A stretch of DNA of 64,000 bases from Chryseobacterium mulctrae (GCF_006175945.1 NZ_VAJL01000001.1:3605001-3669000); one strand, 5' to 3'; positions 44,605 through 53,809 are shown, counted from the first letter of the stretch. Translations and numbers: made by a program. Notes: generated from the sequence alone by a model not told the origin.

Positions 44605-45459
44605 ATGTTCACACAAGACGAAATAGATTATCAGAGAATTGCCAAAGCGATAGAATTTATTCAGAGTAATTTTAAGCTTCAGCCAAATTTGGATGAGGTT
44701 GCTGAAAAAGTAAATCTGAGTCCGGCACATTTTCAGAGAATATTTACAGATTGGGCAGGAACAAGTCCGAAAAAATTTTTGCAGTTCATCAGTCTTGAGC
44801 ATGCAAAAAGTTTACTGAAAGAAGAAAAAGCCACGTTATTTGATGCAGCATTAGAGACCGGACTTTCGAGTACAAGCAGATTGCATGATTTGTTTGTGAA
44901 AATTGAAGGAATGTCGCCTGCAGAATATAAGAATGGCGGAAAAAATTTAAATATCAATTATAGCTTCTCTGAAAGCCCGTTTGGAAAAATCATCACAGCT
45001 TCCACCGAAAAAGGGATCTGTTATATGGCTTTCGAAGAAGATAAAAAAAATGCATTGAGAGATCTACAAAGTAGATTTCCCAATGCATCTTTTTTTGAGA
45101 GAAAGGACGATCTTCAGCAAAATGCTTTGTCAATTTTCAATCAAGACTGGTCAAAGCTTAATACGATTAAATTACATCTAAAAGGAACCGATTTTCAGCT
45201 TAAAGTCTGGGAAAGTTTACTGACTATTCCAATGGGAAAATTATCAACCTATGGGAATTTAGCCGATAAAATTGGAAATCCCAAAGCTTCACGAGCAGTA
45301 GGAACTGCGATTGGAAGTAATCCTGTAGCATTTTTAATTCCTTGTCACCGTGTCATACAATCTTCAGGGAAAATTGGCGGCTATATGTGGGGAAGTGATA
45401 GAAAACAACTGATAATTGGCTGGGAAAGTGCGAAGGTTTATTCTGATGATTTGTTTTAA
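44605..45459 (+). CDS. Ada-like regulator/O6-methylguanine-DNA methyltransferase
   Basis: A 284-residue fusion. Residues 1-105 form an AraC-type helix-turn-helix (ATG 44605, DEIDYQRIAKAIEFI, LDEVAEKVNLSPAHFQRIF). The rest is an OGT domain with ALSIFNQDWSKL, GKLSTYGNLADKIGNPKASR and the active-site IPCHRVIQSSGKIGGYMWG with its methyl-accepting Cys. The N-terminal zinc domain of E. coli Ada (methyl phosphotriester sensor) is absent. It repairs O6-methylguanine and may act as a regulator of alkylation genes. It starts 67 bases after speB; the AlkB-like gene follows. Confidence 0.92.
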   Translation: MFTQDEIDYQRIAKAIEFIQSNFKLQPNLDEVAEKVNLSPAHFQRIFTDWAGTSPKKFLQFISLEHAKSLLKEEKATLFDAALETGLSSTSRLHDLFVKIEGMSPAEYKNGGKNLNINYSFSESPFGKIITASTEKGICYMAFEEDKKNALRDLQSRFPNASFFERKDDLQQNALSIFNQDWSKLNTIKLHLKGTDFQLKVWESLLTIPMGKLSTYGNLADKIGNPKASRAVGTAIGSNPVAFLIPCHRVIQSSGKIGGYMWGSDRKQLIIGWESAKVYSDDLF

Positions 45460-45529
45460 ACACAATGAACAAAAATATTTTCACAAATAATCACAATCAT
45501 TTTATTTATTATAAATTATTGTTTTTCTT

Positions 45530-45598
45530 CAATAGAAACGGGCTTTAGCCCATTTAAAATATAGAATAATCAAATTGGCTTTAGCCAAAATCTATTTT
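45530..45598. repeat. Two-hairpin dispersed repeat, copy 2
   Basis: TTCAATAGAAACGGGCTTT leads into AGCCCATTT, and the second palindrome is TTGGCTTTAGCCAA. It shares the layout of copies 1 and 3. It is not next to a stop codon here (the nearest ends at 45459). Confidence 0.8.
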
Positions 45599-45617
45599 CA
45601 ATAATAAAATTTACTTG

Positions 45618-45692
45618 AACATTATGATTCTGTAGGAAGCTCAACAGTTGAAATAATAATATTGCTTAGATTTCTCCGGAATGACAAACTAA
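45618..45692. repeat. Partial GAATGACAAA palindromic repeat
   Basis: GATTCTGTAGGAAGCTCAAC on the left and TTAGATTTCTCCGGAATGAC (45666-45685) on the right resemble the arms of the perfect element at 46369-46449. The left arm is decayed. The element also abuts the AlkB-like gene. Confidence 0.5.
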
Positions 45693-45725
45693 GTGTTTAT
45701 AATAGTAATTAATTTTAGTTTAATC

Positions 45726-46337
45726 ATGAATAATTTGTTCGACGAAATTCAAGATTTTCCCATCAATATCCTTCCCAAAGACGGTGTCACAGAATATTAT
45801 GGAAAGATTTTTTCTGATGAAGAATGCGAAAAATATTATCAATATTTATTCAACCAAATACCTTGGGAAAATGACGAGGCGGTCATCTTTGGAAAACTAA
45901 TCTATACCAAGAGAAAAGTTGCCTGGTTTGGTGAAAAAGCATTTGAATATACTTACTCAAACCGAACAAAATATGCAAAACTCTGGAGTCTTGAATTACT
46001 GCAATTAAAACAAAAATGCGAAGAAGTTTCAGGAGAAACTTACAATTCATGTCTTCTGAATTTATACCACGACGGAAGCGAAGGAATGGCGTATCACAGC
46101 GACGGCGAAAAAGATTTGAAAAAACACGGAGAAATTGCTTCTCTAACTTTCGGAGCAGAAAGAAAGTTTTCTTTTAAACATAAGATTTCCAAAGAAAGAA
46201 TTGATATTTCGTTGCAGAACGGAAGTTTATTGGTGATGAAAGGAATAACGCAGGAAAACTGGCTGCATCGACTTCCACCAACGACAAAAGTAAAAACTCC
46301 TAGAGTAAATTTGACTTTTAGAACTATTGAGGAATGA
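45726..46337 (+). CDS. AlkB-like 2OG-Fe(II) dioxygenase
   Basis: A 203-residue alpha-ketoglutarate-dependent dioxygenase for oxidative removal of alkyl groups from DNA or RNA. The iron motif H-x-D...H appears as MAYHSDGEKDL and NWLHRLPP, and the 2OG Arg in TPRVNLTFR. LYHDGSEGMAY and SLTFGAERKFSF complete the fold. The start at ATG 45726 (MNNLFDEIQDF) is preferred to 45693. With the Ada/OGT gene just upstream it forms a small alkylation-repair cluster, although on separate transcripts. Confidence 0.92.
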   Translation: MNNLFDEIQDFPINILPKDGVTEYYGKIFSDEECEKYYQYLFNQIPWENDEAVIFGKLIYTKRKVAWFGEKAFEYTYSNRTKYAKLWSLELLQLKQKCEEVSGETYNSCLLNLYHDGSEGMAYHSDGEKDLKKHGEIASLTFGAERKFSFKHKISKERIDISLQNGSLLVMKGITQENWLHRLPPTTKVKTPRVNLTFRTIEE

Positions 46338-46368
46338 ACTTTTTTTAACGCAAGTTTATAATGTAAAG

Positions 46369-46449
46369 TTTGTCATTCCGTAGGAATCTAGACTCATTTA
46401 TTAAAAATTAAACTTAAAAATAAGGCTTAGATTCCTACGGAATGACAAA
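46369..46449. repeat. Palindromic GTCATTCC repeat (perfect 22-base arms)
   Basis: TTTGTCATTCCGTAGGAAT continues to TCTA at 46390 and pairs perfectly with 46428-46449 over 22 bases, with a 37-base spacer. Related, more decayed copies are at 45618 and 53983. Confidence 0.85.
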
Positions 46450-46464
46450 TGTGATGTAGAATTT

Positions 46465-46540
46465 TTCTCTCGCAGATTAAGCAAATTTTGCAGATGATTG
46501 TATTAAAAAATCTGCGTTATCTGCAAAATCTGCGAGAGAA
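46465..46540. repeat. CTCGCAGATT inverted repeat
   Basis: TTCTCTCGCAGATT (46465-46478) pairs perfectly with AATCTGCGAGAGAA (46527-46540); inside, GCAAATTTTGCAGAT and ATCTGCAAAATCTGC extend the pairing imperfectly. Confidence 0.8.
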
Positions 46541-46552
46541 TTAAAACAAAAA

Positions 46553-46576
46553 AAGCTGTTCAAATCGAACAGCTTC
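46553..46576 (-). terminator. Terminator of the CocE/NonD hydrolase gene
   Basis: AAGCTGTTC (46553-46561) and GAACAGCTT (46567-46575); minus-strand transcripts end in a T run (the A run at 46547-46554). Confidence 0.8.
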
Positions 46577-46581
46577 CTTAT

Positions 46582-48441
46582 TTATTTTAAAACCTCAACC
46601 TCAATTGCCGAGTCTTCAAAGATTTTTATAAAAGCTTTAGTATAATCTTCTTTCGTTGCAAAATTAGGATTGTCTAAAAATTTCTGCGGGTTGATCGCAA
46701 AAAGAGGAAACCAAGTCGAGCTGATTTGTATCTGTATTTTATGCCCTTTCTTAAAAGTATGAACAACATCCTGCAATCTGAAATTCACGACAGTTTTCTG
46801 ATTAGCAACCAAAGCTTCTCCTTTTTCTCTGGAGTTTCTGAATCTTGCAGGCATAATCTCACTTCTTACCATTTGATGATAATTTCCGTAGATTACGCCG
46901 TCTTTCTTTTCAGTAGGTTTAAAGTCTTCAGGATAAACATCGATCAATTTCACTGCAAAATCGGCATCGGTGGAAGTTGAAGCGATATTTAATTTAGCCA
47001 AAATTTCTCCTGCGAAAGTCATGTCTTCTGTTAAAACATCGGTGGTGAAAGTCAAAACATCGGGTCTTCCGACAGCGAATCTTTGATCTTCCGACATATA
47101 ATTTCTTGGCGTAAATCCGTTAAAATCTTTCAGATTATCAGAACTTAAAACTGGGTTGTTTGGGTCACTGTAATATTCTGAAAACCCTTGTTGGGCAGTA
47201 TTTTTTAAAGTTCCGTTGGCTAAATAAAAGTTAACTTTTTTAGCTTCTTTTGGAGGATACGTTGCAAATTCTCTCCATTGTTTTGCTCCGGTATCGTACA
47301 TTAAAGCTTCAGGCAATCCTGCATCTTTTTTAGAATCACCTTTCAGATAATGATTGAAAAATTTCGTTTCAACATTTTTCTGATAATACGTTGCGATGCT
47401 GTCACCGAAATAAATCTGATTATGAAAATGTTTTCCTTCTTCGCGTCCCCAACCTCCGTGAGAAAATGGTCCCATCGCGATAGTATTTTTGGCTTTCGGG
47501 CTTGTCTTTTCAATGGTTTTGTAAATATTTAAAGGTCCTGAAAGATCTTCTGCATCAAACCATCCACCAACGGTCATTACTGCATGATTGATGTTTTTAA
47601 GATGTGGCAAAAGATTTCTTTTCTGCCAAAATTCATCAAAATTGGGATGAAACATAATTTCGGTCATGAAGAAATTATTTTTGTAGTATTTTTCATAACC
47701 ATCTTTCAAAGTTCCCATGTCTCTGTAGAATTTTAAACCGTCTTCAGAAGTGGCTTTAATCATAGAATCGGTGTACCAGGCTTTGTTTTCTGCTTTCGTT
47801 TTCTGAACTCCAAAAACAGGAAATGTTTTAAAATAACCCAACATAAATCTTCCATTGTGCATAAAATCGTCGTTCCAGAAATCTGAGATCGGAGCTTGCG
47901 GAGAAGATGCCACCAAAGCCGGATGTTGCGCCAAAGTACCTACCGCAGTGTAAAATCCGGGATATGAAGTTCCGAACTGACCGACTTTTCCGTTGTTGTT
48001 TTTGATATTTTTAACCAAATATTCTACCGTGTCGTAGGTATCTGTACTTTCGTCAACATCTTTCTTGGTTTTTCTCTCAACCTGTGGAGTCATATTCGTG
48101 AAGATCCCTTCACTCATATATCTTCCGCGAACATCCTGATACACAAAAATATATTTGTCTTTCATCAAAAACTGATTTGGGCCAATTCTCTGTTTGTATT
48201 CATTTTCACCATAAGGCGCAATATTATAGCAGGTTCTCTGCATCAAAAAAGGATATTTATTCTTATTTGAAATATCTTTCGGAATGTAAACTGCTGTAAA
48301 TAATTTTGTACCATCACGCATTGGAATATAAAATTCCTGCTTGGTGTAATTGTCTTTTACATACGTGTCTTTTGGCGGTGTGTTTTGCGCTGTTCCCACA
48401 AAAAACAAAAACATCAACAACATTGAAAAGTAGTTCTTCAT
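46582..48441 (-). CDS. CocE/NonD family serine hydrolase
   Basis: A 619-residue exported alpha/beta hydrolase with a signal peptide (MKNYFSMLLMFLFFVGTAQ). The N-terminal part has YIPMRDGTKLFTAVYIP, the catalytic Ser in GQFGTSYPGFYTAVG (the GxSYxG motif), and HGGWGREEGKHFHNQ near the Asp/His of the triad. The C-terminal jelly-roll domain (about 430-619) is of the X-Pro dipeptidyl-peptidase type. Family members are acyl esterases or glutaryl-7-ACA acylases, and the natural substrate is unknown. Single gene. Confidence 0.9.
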   Translation of the reverse strand: MKNYFSMLLMFLFFVGTAQNTPPKDTYVKDNYTKQEFYIPMRDGTKLFTAVYIPKDISNKNKYPFLMQRTCYNIAPYGENEYKQRIGPNQFLMKDKYIFVYQDVRGRYMSEGIFTNMTPQVERKTKKDVDESTDTYDTVEYLVKNIKNNNGKVGQFGTSYPGFYTAVGTLAQHPALVASSPQAPISDFWNDDFMHNGRFMLGYFKTFPVFGVQKTKAENKAWYTDSMIKATSEDGLKFYRDMGTLKDGYEKYYKNNFFMTEIMFHPNFDEFWQKRNLLPHLKNINHAVMTVGGWFDAEDLSGPLNIYKTIEKTSPKAKNTIAMGPFSHGGWGREEGKHFHNQIYFGDSIATYYQKNVETKFFNHYLKGDSKKDAGLPEALMYDTGAKQWREFATYPPKEAKKVNFYLANGTLKNTAQQGFSEYYSDPNNPVLSSDNLKDFNGFTPRNYMSEDQRFAVGRPDVLTFTTDVLTEDMTFAGEILAKLNIASTSTDADFAVKLIDVYPEDFKPTEKKDGVIYGNYHQMVRSEIMPARFRNSREKGEALVANQKTVVNFRLQDVVHTFKKGHKIQIQISSTWFPLFAINPQKFLDNPNFATKEDYTKAFIKIFEDSAIEVEVLK

Positions 48442-48492
48442 TGATAAAAATTTTGATGCTAATTTATTAATAAAATAATTAGCTTAATATTA

Positions 48493-48520
48493 CAAAAAAA
48501 GACCAGAATTTCTTCTGATC
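48493..48520 (-). terminator. Terminator of the outer-membrane receptor gene
   Basis: On the minus strand GATCAGAA pairs with TTCTGGTC around a short loop, followed by seven T. Confidence 0.8.
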
Positions 48521-48543
48521 ATTTAAATATATAAACGTTGGTT

Positions 48544-51315
48544 TTATTTTACGTCAGCTTTCTTTCCTGCAAATTTGTTGAGTTTCATGGTTAAAGAAAA
48601 CATGACATAACGTTTTAGAATTAAATCTTCTCTGTCTTCAAAGTACGTGTTGGTAATGGTACGTCTTACACTTTGGTTTTGATTAAGAACATCATATACT
48701 TTCACTTTAGCGGTTAACTGCTTGTTGAAAAATGAATATCCCAAACTTGTATTCCAGAAGTAGAAGTCTCTTTTGAAACCGGGAGCAATGTTTGAAGTGG
48801 TATTGTATTCAAAATCATTTCCGAAGACAAGTTTAGTTTTAAAAATATAATTGGTCAATTCCATTTTAAGGATCTGATTGCTTGTTTTCACATTTCCAAC
48901 ACTGTAATTGCTGTATTCGGAGAAATTATAGCCTAATGAATATGAGGGTTTGATGGTGAATTTTTCTTTCAATTCATACGTCAGATTAAAACCCGGGTTA
49001 ATGCTGTATGTTTCACTGGTAAACTGCTGTGTGTTGATAAAACCTCTGTTGTAGCCATAATTCATATTAAATCTAGGGTTTAAAATAAGTTTATTCTGCT
49101 TCCATTTGAATGTTTTAGAAAAGCCACCACCAAGGTTTACATATTTGTTTCCACTTATATTGACGTAGGTAGAAAACTGCTTTCCAGAATCGTCATAGTA
49201 AGAATAGTTGGTCACATCATTATTATAGTAGTTGAAACTTAAGCTCATATAATAGTTCATGTTTTTCAAGATATTATAATTGCTGTAATAGATATAAGAT
49301 GAGTTTTGCCACCTGTTTTTCAAATCTGGATTTCCTTTGTAAGTAATCAAAGGATTCATATTGTCTGTGAACGGAGTGAGCTGTTCTGCAGTAGGAATTG
49401 AAAACTCTGCACTATTGTAAATACTCAGACTTTTATTCTCTGAAAACTGATATTGAAGATTTAAACTATAGCCGGGCAAAGTAAAGTTGTTTTGAAAGTT
49501 GTATCGCTGACTGTTGAAAAACGAATTCACATTCATATCTGTAATATCCAAATTGGCCGATGCCCAAAAATTGATTTTCTTTTTATTGAGTTCATAAGAT
49601 ATTTCAGGTTTAAATTGGCTGTTTTTTTGGCTCATCGTATTCGATAAAGCATCATTATAGTCAGAATATTGGCCGTTACTCAAATCAAAATCATTGACAT
49701 CTCTTAAATTTCTGGTTAATTTATTTTCGTAAGTTAAATTCACAGTTACATTTGATGAATCGGATAAAGGCTCAGAATAGGCTGTTGTAAAACGGTATCT
49801 GTTGGTTTGGTTTTTTGTCTTGGAAACTTGATTTCTTATATCATTTGGATCTGTGGTTTGGTAGAAAATAGTTTGTGAATTATTGGTATTTTCCCTTTTA
49901 GATTCTGAGATCGTAGTGTTGATATTAGCTGACCAAACACGGCCTTTCTTTTTAAATTTCCTTGAGAAATAAAGGTTGGGCGAGAAATTATTGTTCTCCG
50001 TTTTAGAACTTGTAAAAGATTCGCTTTCATTCAGAAGTAAATCATTTTTTAGAGTAGATGATTTTGAATTGCTGAAATTAAAACCTTCTGTTCGTGAAAA
50101 GTTGGGTGAGAAATAAATGTTGGTAAGAGAATCTATTTTTATTCTTGCTGAAGTAGCAAAACTATACTGTTGGCTATCATTTTCTCCGTTGCTTTCTGTG
50201 TTGGTTTTTAAAGTAAATTCTGGTAATAAAGTGGTTCTGAAAACTCTTGATCTTGTTTCGAGATTATTATCGATATGCATTACACTCAAAGATTCCAAAT
50301 CTGTTTTTTTGTCGAATTTATCACTGTAATTAAATCCTATTGTCGTACTGCGCTGAATTCCTTTGGTATTGTTTCCGCCTTGTGTGTAATAGGTATTTCC
50401 ACCGTCACTAATTACAGATCCACCCTGCATGAGCCATGAATTTCTTCCGTGTCCCATGCTGTCGAAAACCTCATCATTAGAAAATCCCTGAGAATTGATA
50501 TTGTTTGAGGAAGTCAAAAGACTGATCTTTGAATCTTTTTTAAAATAACTTAAAAGTAAGCTGCCTTCATAGCGCTCATCAGAGCCATAACCAACGGTTA
50601 AACGCGATAGTAAACCTTTGTTTTTCTTTTCGTCGATAGTAAAATTGATGGTGGTATTCTTGGATTTCGGAGCTTTGCCACTCAATTCCTCTTCTTTGGT
50701 TTTTGTAGTGGTAAACTGAATATTTTTAATAATATCTGCCGGAAGATTTTGTAAAGCTATTTTCCCGTCTTTGTCAAAAAATGGTTTTCCGTTCATCATA
50801 ATCTGGTCGACTTCTTTTCCGTTAACGGTAATTTTTCCGTCGTTGCTTATTTCAACACCCGGAATCTGTTTTAAAAGTTCTTCAATTTTACTGTCTGGTC
50901 TTACTTTTATTGCCGAAGCATTAAACTCGATCGTATCTTTTTTAATTTTAACAGGCGAAGCTGAAATTGTTACTTCTTCAATATTTTGAACAGAGTTTTT
51001 CTCCAGTTCAATTTCTCCCAGTGAAACCGATTGTTTAATAACATCAAAACTTTTTGAGTACGTTATATATCTTTCAGCATCAATTTTTAGAATAGTTGAT
51101 TCGGAGAGCTCATCAGTTTTTAGAGAGAATTTTCCTTCGCTGTTGGTTGGTGTGTAATTGACAATGGAGGAATCTTTTTGTTTCAATAAATAAACGGTGA
51201 CATTTTCAATTGGTTTTTTTTCAAAGTTTAAAACTTTTCCGTCTATGCTTAATTTTTGCGCATTTAATAACAAATTGCTGATTACAAAGAGCAGTAACCA
51301 AAACTTTTTCTCCAT
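48544..51315 (-). CDS. Outer-membrane beta-barrel protein, TonB-receptor-like
   Basis: A 923-residue protein with a signal peptide (about 1-19, ending LLLNAQ), a carboxypeptidase-regulatory-like beta-sandwich (about 22-105; SIDGKVLNFEKKPIENVTVYL), a plug-like domain (ELLKQIPGVEISNDGKITVNG, about 145-165) and a long barrel (from about 230) of the OMP_b-brl_3 type. It keeps the plug core typical of SusC-like and related proteins, but has no SusD partner. There is no clear TonB box. The ligand is unknown. A promoter is seen 19 bases before the start. Confidence 0.85.
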   Translation of the reverse strand: MEKKFWLLLFVISNLLLNAQKLSIDGKVLNFEKKPIENVTVYLLKQKDSSIVNYTPTNSEGKFSLKTDELSESTILKIDAERYITYSKSFDVIKQSVSLGEIELEKNSVQNIEEVTISASPVKIKKDTIEFNASAIKVRPDSKIEELLKQIPGVEISNDGKITVNGKEVDQIMMNGKPFFDKDGKIALQNLPADIIKNIQFTTTKTKEEELSGKAPKSKNTTINFTIDEKKNKGLLSRLTVGYGSDERYEGSLLLSYFKKDSKISLLTSSNNINSQGFSNDEVFDSMGHGRNSWLMQGGSVISDGGNTYYTQGGNNTKGIQRSTTIGFNYSDKFDKKTDLESLSVMHIDNNLETRSRVFRTTLLPEFTLKTNTESNGENDSQQYSFATSARIKIDSLTNIYFSPNFSRTEGFNFSNSKSSTLKNDLLLNESESFTSSKTENNNFSPNLYFSRKFKKKGRVWSANINTTISESKRENTNNSQTIFYQTTDPNDIRNQVSKTKNQTNRYRFTTAYSEPLSDSSNVTVNLTYENKLTRNLRDVNDFDLSNGQYSDYNDALSNTMSQKNSQFKPEISYELNKKKINFWASANLDITDMNVNSFFNSQRYNFQNNFTLPGYSLNLQYQFSENKSLSIYNSAEFSIPTAEQLTPFTDNMNPLITYKGNPDLKNRWQNSSYIYYSNYNILKNMNYYMSLSFNYYNNDVTNYSYYDDSGKQFSTYVNISGNKYVNLGGGFSKTFKWKQNKLILNPRFNMNYGYNRGFINTQQFTSETYSINPGFNLTYELKEKFTIKPSYSLGYNFSEYSNYSVGNVKTSNQILKMELTNYIFKTKLVFGNDFEYNTTSNIAPGFKRDFYFWNTSLGYSFFNKQLTAKVKVYDVLNQNQSVRRTITNTYFEDREDLILKRYVMFSLTMKLNKFAGKKADVK

Positions 51316-51333
51316 TTATTGATTTTTATGGCG

Positions 51334-51341
51334 CAAAAGTA
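51334..51341 (-). promoter_or_regulatory. Promoter -7 element of the outer-membrane receptor gene
   Basis: On the minus strand it reads TACTTTTG, a TAnnTTTG match 18 bases before the ATG at 51315, next to the terminator of the gene upstream. Confidence 0.5.
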
Positions 51342-51343
51342 AT

Positions 51344-51371
51344 AAAAAAACATCCCTTTAATGGGATGTTT
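51344..51371 (-). terminator. Terminator of the BON/SH3 operon
   Basis: AAACATCCC (51348-51356) and GGGATGTTT (51363-51371), with a T run on the minus strand. Confidence 0.8.
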
Positions 51372-51398
51372 ATAGTTAAAGTGAGTTAATTCTTAAAA

Positions 51399-51818
51399 TT
51401 AAGCTTTCAAATATCTTGAATAAGCATAACCTTCCTGTCCATCGGCAGTTTTTACTTTCCACCAATCGTCTGAAGTTTGCTCTACTAAAGTTACAGAAGC
51501 TCCTTTAGCTGCTTTTCCTACAACTGCAGCTTCAGTAGAAGGCTCTTGTCTGATGTTCAGATTAGATTCTTCGGTAGCAACCGTAAGATTTGCACCTGCA
51601 GCAAGACCTGCAACCTGCACGTCGATATTAATATCTGAAGCAGAATACGTAGAATCAATTGCTCCTAAAGCATTCCAAACTGCATCTTTTGCAGCGGTGT
51701 TTGATGCATTTCCGGAAACATAAAGAATTCCGTCCTGCTCCTGAACCTGTAAATTTGAAACTCCTGCAGACTGAGCCGCAGAAACTACACTTGAATATTT
51801 ATCTTGTAATGTGCTCAT
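51399..51818 (-). CDS. BON plus SH3 domain protein
   Basis: A 139-residue protein. Residues 1-70 form a BON-like domain (LQVQEQDGILYVSGNASNTAAKDAVW has the GxVxVxGxA pattern) and residues 78-139 a bacterial SH3 domain (NLNIRQEPSTEAAVVG, WWKVKTADGQEGYAYSRYL). There is no signal peptide, so it looks cytosolic unless exported by another route. The organisation resembles LysM/BON-type stress proteins without the LysM domain. It starts 6 bases after the upstream BON lipoprotein stop, so the two are co-transcribed. Confidence 0.82.
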   Translation of the reverse strand: MSTLQDKYSSVVSAAQSAGVSNLQVQEQDGILYVSGNASNTAAKDAVWNALGAIDSTYSASDINIDVQVAGLAAGANLTVATEESNLNIRQEPSTEAAVVGKAAKGASVTLVEQTSDDWWKVKTADGQEGYAYSRYLKA

Positions 51819-51824
51819 CTTTAA

Positions 51825-52316
51825 TTATTTTACAACTAAGTTATTGTTATATTTTCCAACTTTTAAAGCATCCACAGATTCTTTAATTTTTCTAGCCTGA
51901 ACAGAAGATACGTTTCCTGTAAGCGTTAATTCTCCGTTTACAACTTCTACCTTTACAGTAGGGAAATCTTTTACAGCATCCTGTACTTTTTTCTGAACCA
52001 TAGGATCTACAGCTGAAGCAGTTTCTACAGGTGGTGGTGGAGGTGGAACTGATTCTACAGTTGCCATATCATGTACATCTTTTACTCCTTTTATTTCTTT
52101 CAGAGATTTTATAGCCGCATCTTTTTCAGCCTGAGTTGCAAAGGTTCCGCCAAGATGGGCAACTCCTTCTTTTACTTCAATAGTTGCAGTAGGACTTGCT
52201 GCTACAACAGTTGTTGCCTGAGTCTGAAGATCAGCGTCAGAAACTTTCTTTTTACACGAAATAGCTCCAAATGATACTGCCAAAGCTAAAGCAGACATTG
52301 TGATTGTTTTTTTCAT
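51825..52316 (-). CDS. BON-domain lipoprotein
   Basis: A 163-residue lipoprotein (MKKTITMSALALAVSFGAISC, lipobox AISC, Cys21). Two BON domains follow: TIEVKEGVAHLGGTFATQAEK (about 45-80) and VKVEVVNGELTLTGNVSSVQ (about 120-160), separated by a Pro-rich linker (VESVPPPPPPVETAS). BON domains bind membranes or help periplasmic stability (as in OsmY). It is the first gene of a two-gene operon with the BON/SH3 gene. Confidence 0.85.
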   Translation of the reverse strand: MKKTITMSALALAVSFGAISCKKKVSDADLQTQATTVVAASPTATIEVKEGVAHLGGTFATQAEKDAAIKSLKEIKGVKDVHDMATVESVPPPPPPVETASAVDPMVQKKVQDAVKDFPTVKVEVVNGELTLTGNVSSVQARKIKESVDALKVGKYNNNLVVK

Positions 52317-52505
52317 AATTAAGATAATTTAATGTTTTCGTTAGACTCAAATGTAATAATAAAATCTATACCAATTATCTAAAAAAATAATAATTCTCAA
52401 AAAAATTTTGTTTTAAGTTTTTCATAATCTGAGGTTTAATTTTTTTTTTGAATGATGAAATTATAATGCTTCTTAACAAACTTTTAACCACAATTTTAAA
52501 ACTAT

Positions 52506-52513
52506 TATATTTG
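52506..52513 (+). promoter_or_regulatory. Promoter -7 element of the symporter gene
   Basis: TATATTTG matches TAnnTTTG, 18 bases before the ATG at 52532. Confidence 0.55.
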
Positions 52514-52531
52514 TGGCAATTGATAATAAAT

Positions 52532-53782
52532 ATGAAAGGACAAAACAAACTATTTTTTGCCATCATCATTGCACTTATTTTAGGTGTAGTAATTGGAGGC
52601 TTGGTTCATTTACAATATCCTGCAAGCGCAGAACCGTTTTCGAAAAATATAAAACTCCTTGGAACTATTTTCATCAGACTGGTTCAGATGATTATTGCAC
52701 CTTTGGTTTTCACGACTTTGGTGGTGGGAATTGCCAAAATGAGCGATATTAAAATGATTGGTAGAGTAGGATCTAAAGCGATGCTTTGGTTTATTTCTGC
52801 ATCTCTTGTTTCTCTTTTCATAGGTTTGATTTTGGTAAACTGGCTTGAACCGGGACATGTAACCAAACTTCCGATACAGGATACTGCTTCTGCAGAAGAG
52901 CTTTTAAAATCGAGCAAAGGGTTTTCTATGGAAGATTTTGTAAAGCACGTTGTTCCTAAAAGTATTTTTGAAGCTTTTGCAACAAACGAAGTACTTCAGA
53001 TTGTAGTTTTCTCAATTATGTTTGGGGTAGCTTTAGCTAATTTGGGAGACGAATATGCACAACCTGTTATTAAATTATTTGATGTGGTTGCTCATGCGAT
53101 TCTAAAAATGGTGGGTTACATCATGTGGTTTGCACCACTCGGTGTTTTAGGGGCAATTGCAGCTGTTGTCGCGACCAATGGTTTTGAAATATTTAAGGTA
53201 TATGCCATTTATCTGAGAGACTTTTTCTTTGCTATTGCCGTTCTTTGGCTTGTTTTATTGATTGTAGGATATTTAATTTTAGGAAACCGTCTTTTTGATC
53301 TATTAAAAAGAATTAAATCACCTTTGCTGATTGCTTTTTCTACAACAAGTTCGGAAGCTGTTTTCCCTAAATTGGTTGAAGAATTAGAAAGATTTGGCTG
53401 TAATAATAGAGTAGTGTCGTTTATCTTACCTTTAGGATATTCGTTTAATTTGGATGGAAGTATGATGTACATGACTTTTGCATCGATTTTTATCGCTCAG
53501 ATTTACGGAATTGAAATGTCTATCGGGCAACAAATAACAATGCTTTTGGTGTTGATGTTAACGTCAAAAGGAATTGCAGGAGTTCCGAGAGCATCTTTGG
53601 TAATTATCGTTGCGACTTGCTCGATGTTTGGAATTCCACCGGAAGGAATTGCTTTAATTCTTCCTATCGATCACTTCTGCGATATGGCGAGAAGTATGAC
53701 CAATGTGTTAGGAAATGCTTTAGCAACTTCTGCCGTTTCAAAGTGGGAAGGTCAGCTCGAAAACCATGGCGGAGATATGTAG
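52532..53782 (+). CDS. Dicarboxylate/amino acid:cation symporter
   Basis: A 416-residue transporter of the DAACS family (GltP/DctA-like) that imports glutamate, aspartate or C4-dicarboxylates with sodium or protons. Hairpin 1 has AFSTTSSEAVFPKL (Ser-rich motif), TM7 has SFNLDGSMMYM (the NMDGT-like site) and hairpin 2 has LMLTSKGIAGVPRAS; the ligand region is IDHFCDMARSMTNVLGN. The start at ATG 52532 (MKGQNKLFFAI) is chosen because the promoter lies just before it; the frame extends back to 52448. Confidence 0.93.
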   Translation: MKGQNKLFFAIIIALILGVVIGGLVHLQYPASAEPFSKNIKLLGTIFIRLVQMIIAPLVFTTLVVGIAKMSDIKMIGRVGSKAMLWFISASLVSLFIGLILVNWLEPGHVTKLPIQDTASAEELLKSSKGFSMEDFVKHVVPKSIFEAFATNEVLQIVVFSIMFGVALANLGDEYAQPVIKLFDVVAHAILKMVGYIMWFAPLGVLGAIAAVVATNGFEIFKVYAIYLRDFFFAIAVLWLVLLIVGYLILGNRLFDLLKRIKSPLLIAFSTTSSEAVFPKLVEELERFGCNNRVVSFILPLGYSFNLDGSMMYMTFASIFIAQIYGIEMSIGQQITMLLVLMLTSKGIAGVPRASLVIIVATCSMFGIPPEGIALILPIDHFCDMARSMTNVLGNALATSAVSKWEGQLENHGGDM

Positions 53783-53809
53783 AATGTTAATTTAGATAAA
53801 ATAAAAAAT

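Noticed and set aside
42034..46540. CRISPR array from the repeated palindromes
   Set aside because: The repeats are kilobases apart, differ in sequence between copies and have no regular spacers; no cas gene is present.
48544..51315. SusC of a glycan-uptake (PUL) locus
   Set aside because: The plug and N-terminal sandwich are present, but there is no SusD partner and the nearest glycosidase (GH92) is several genes away in its own unit.
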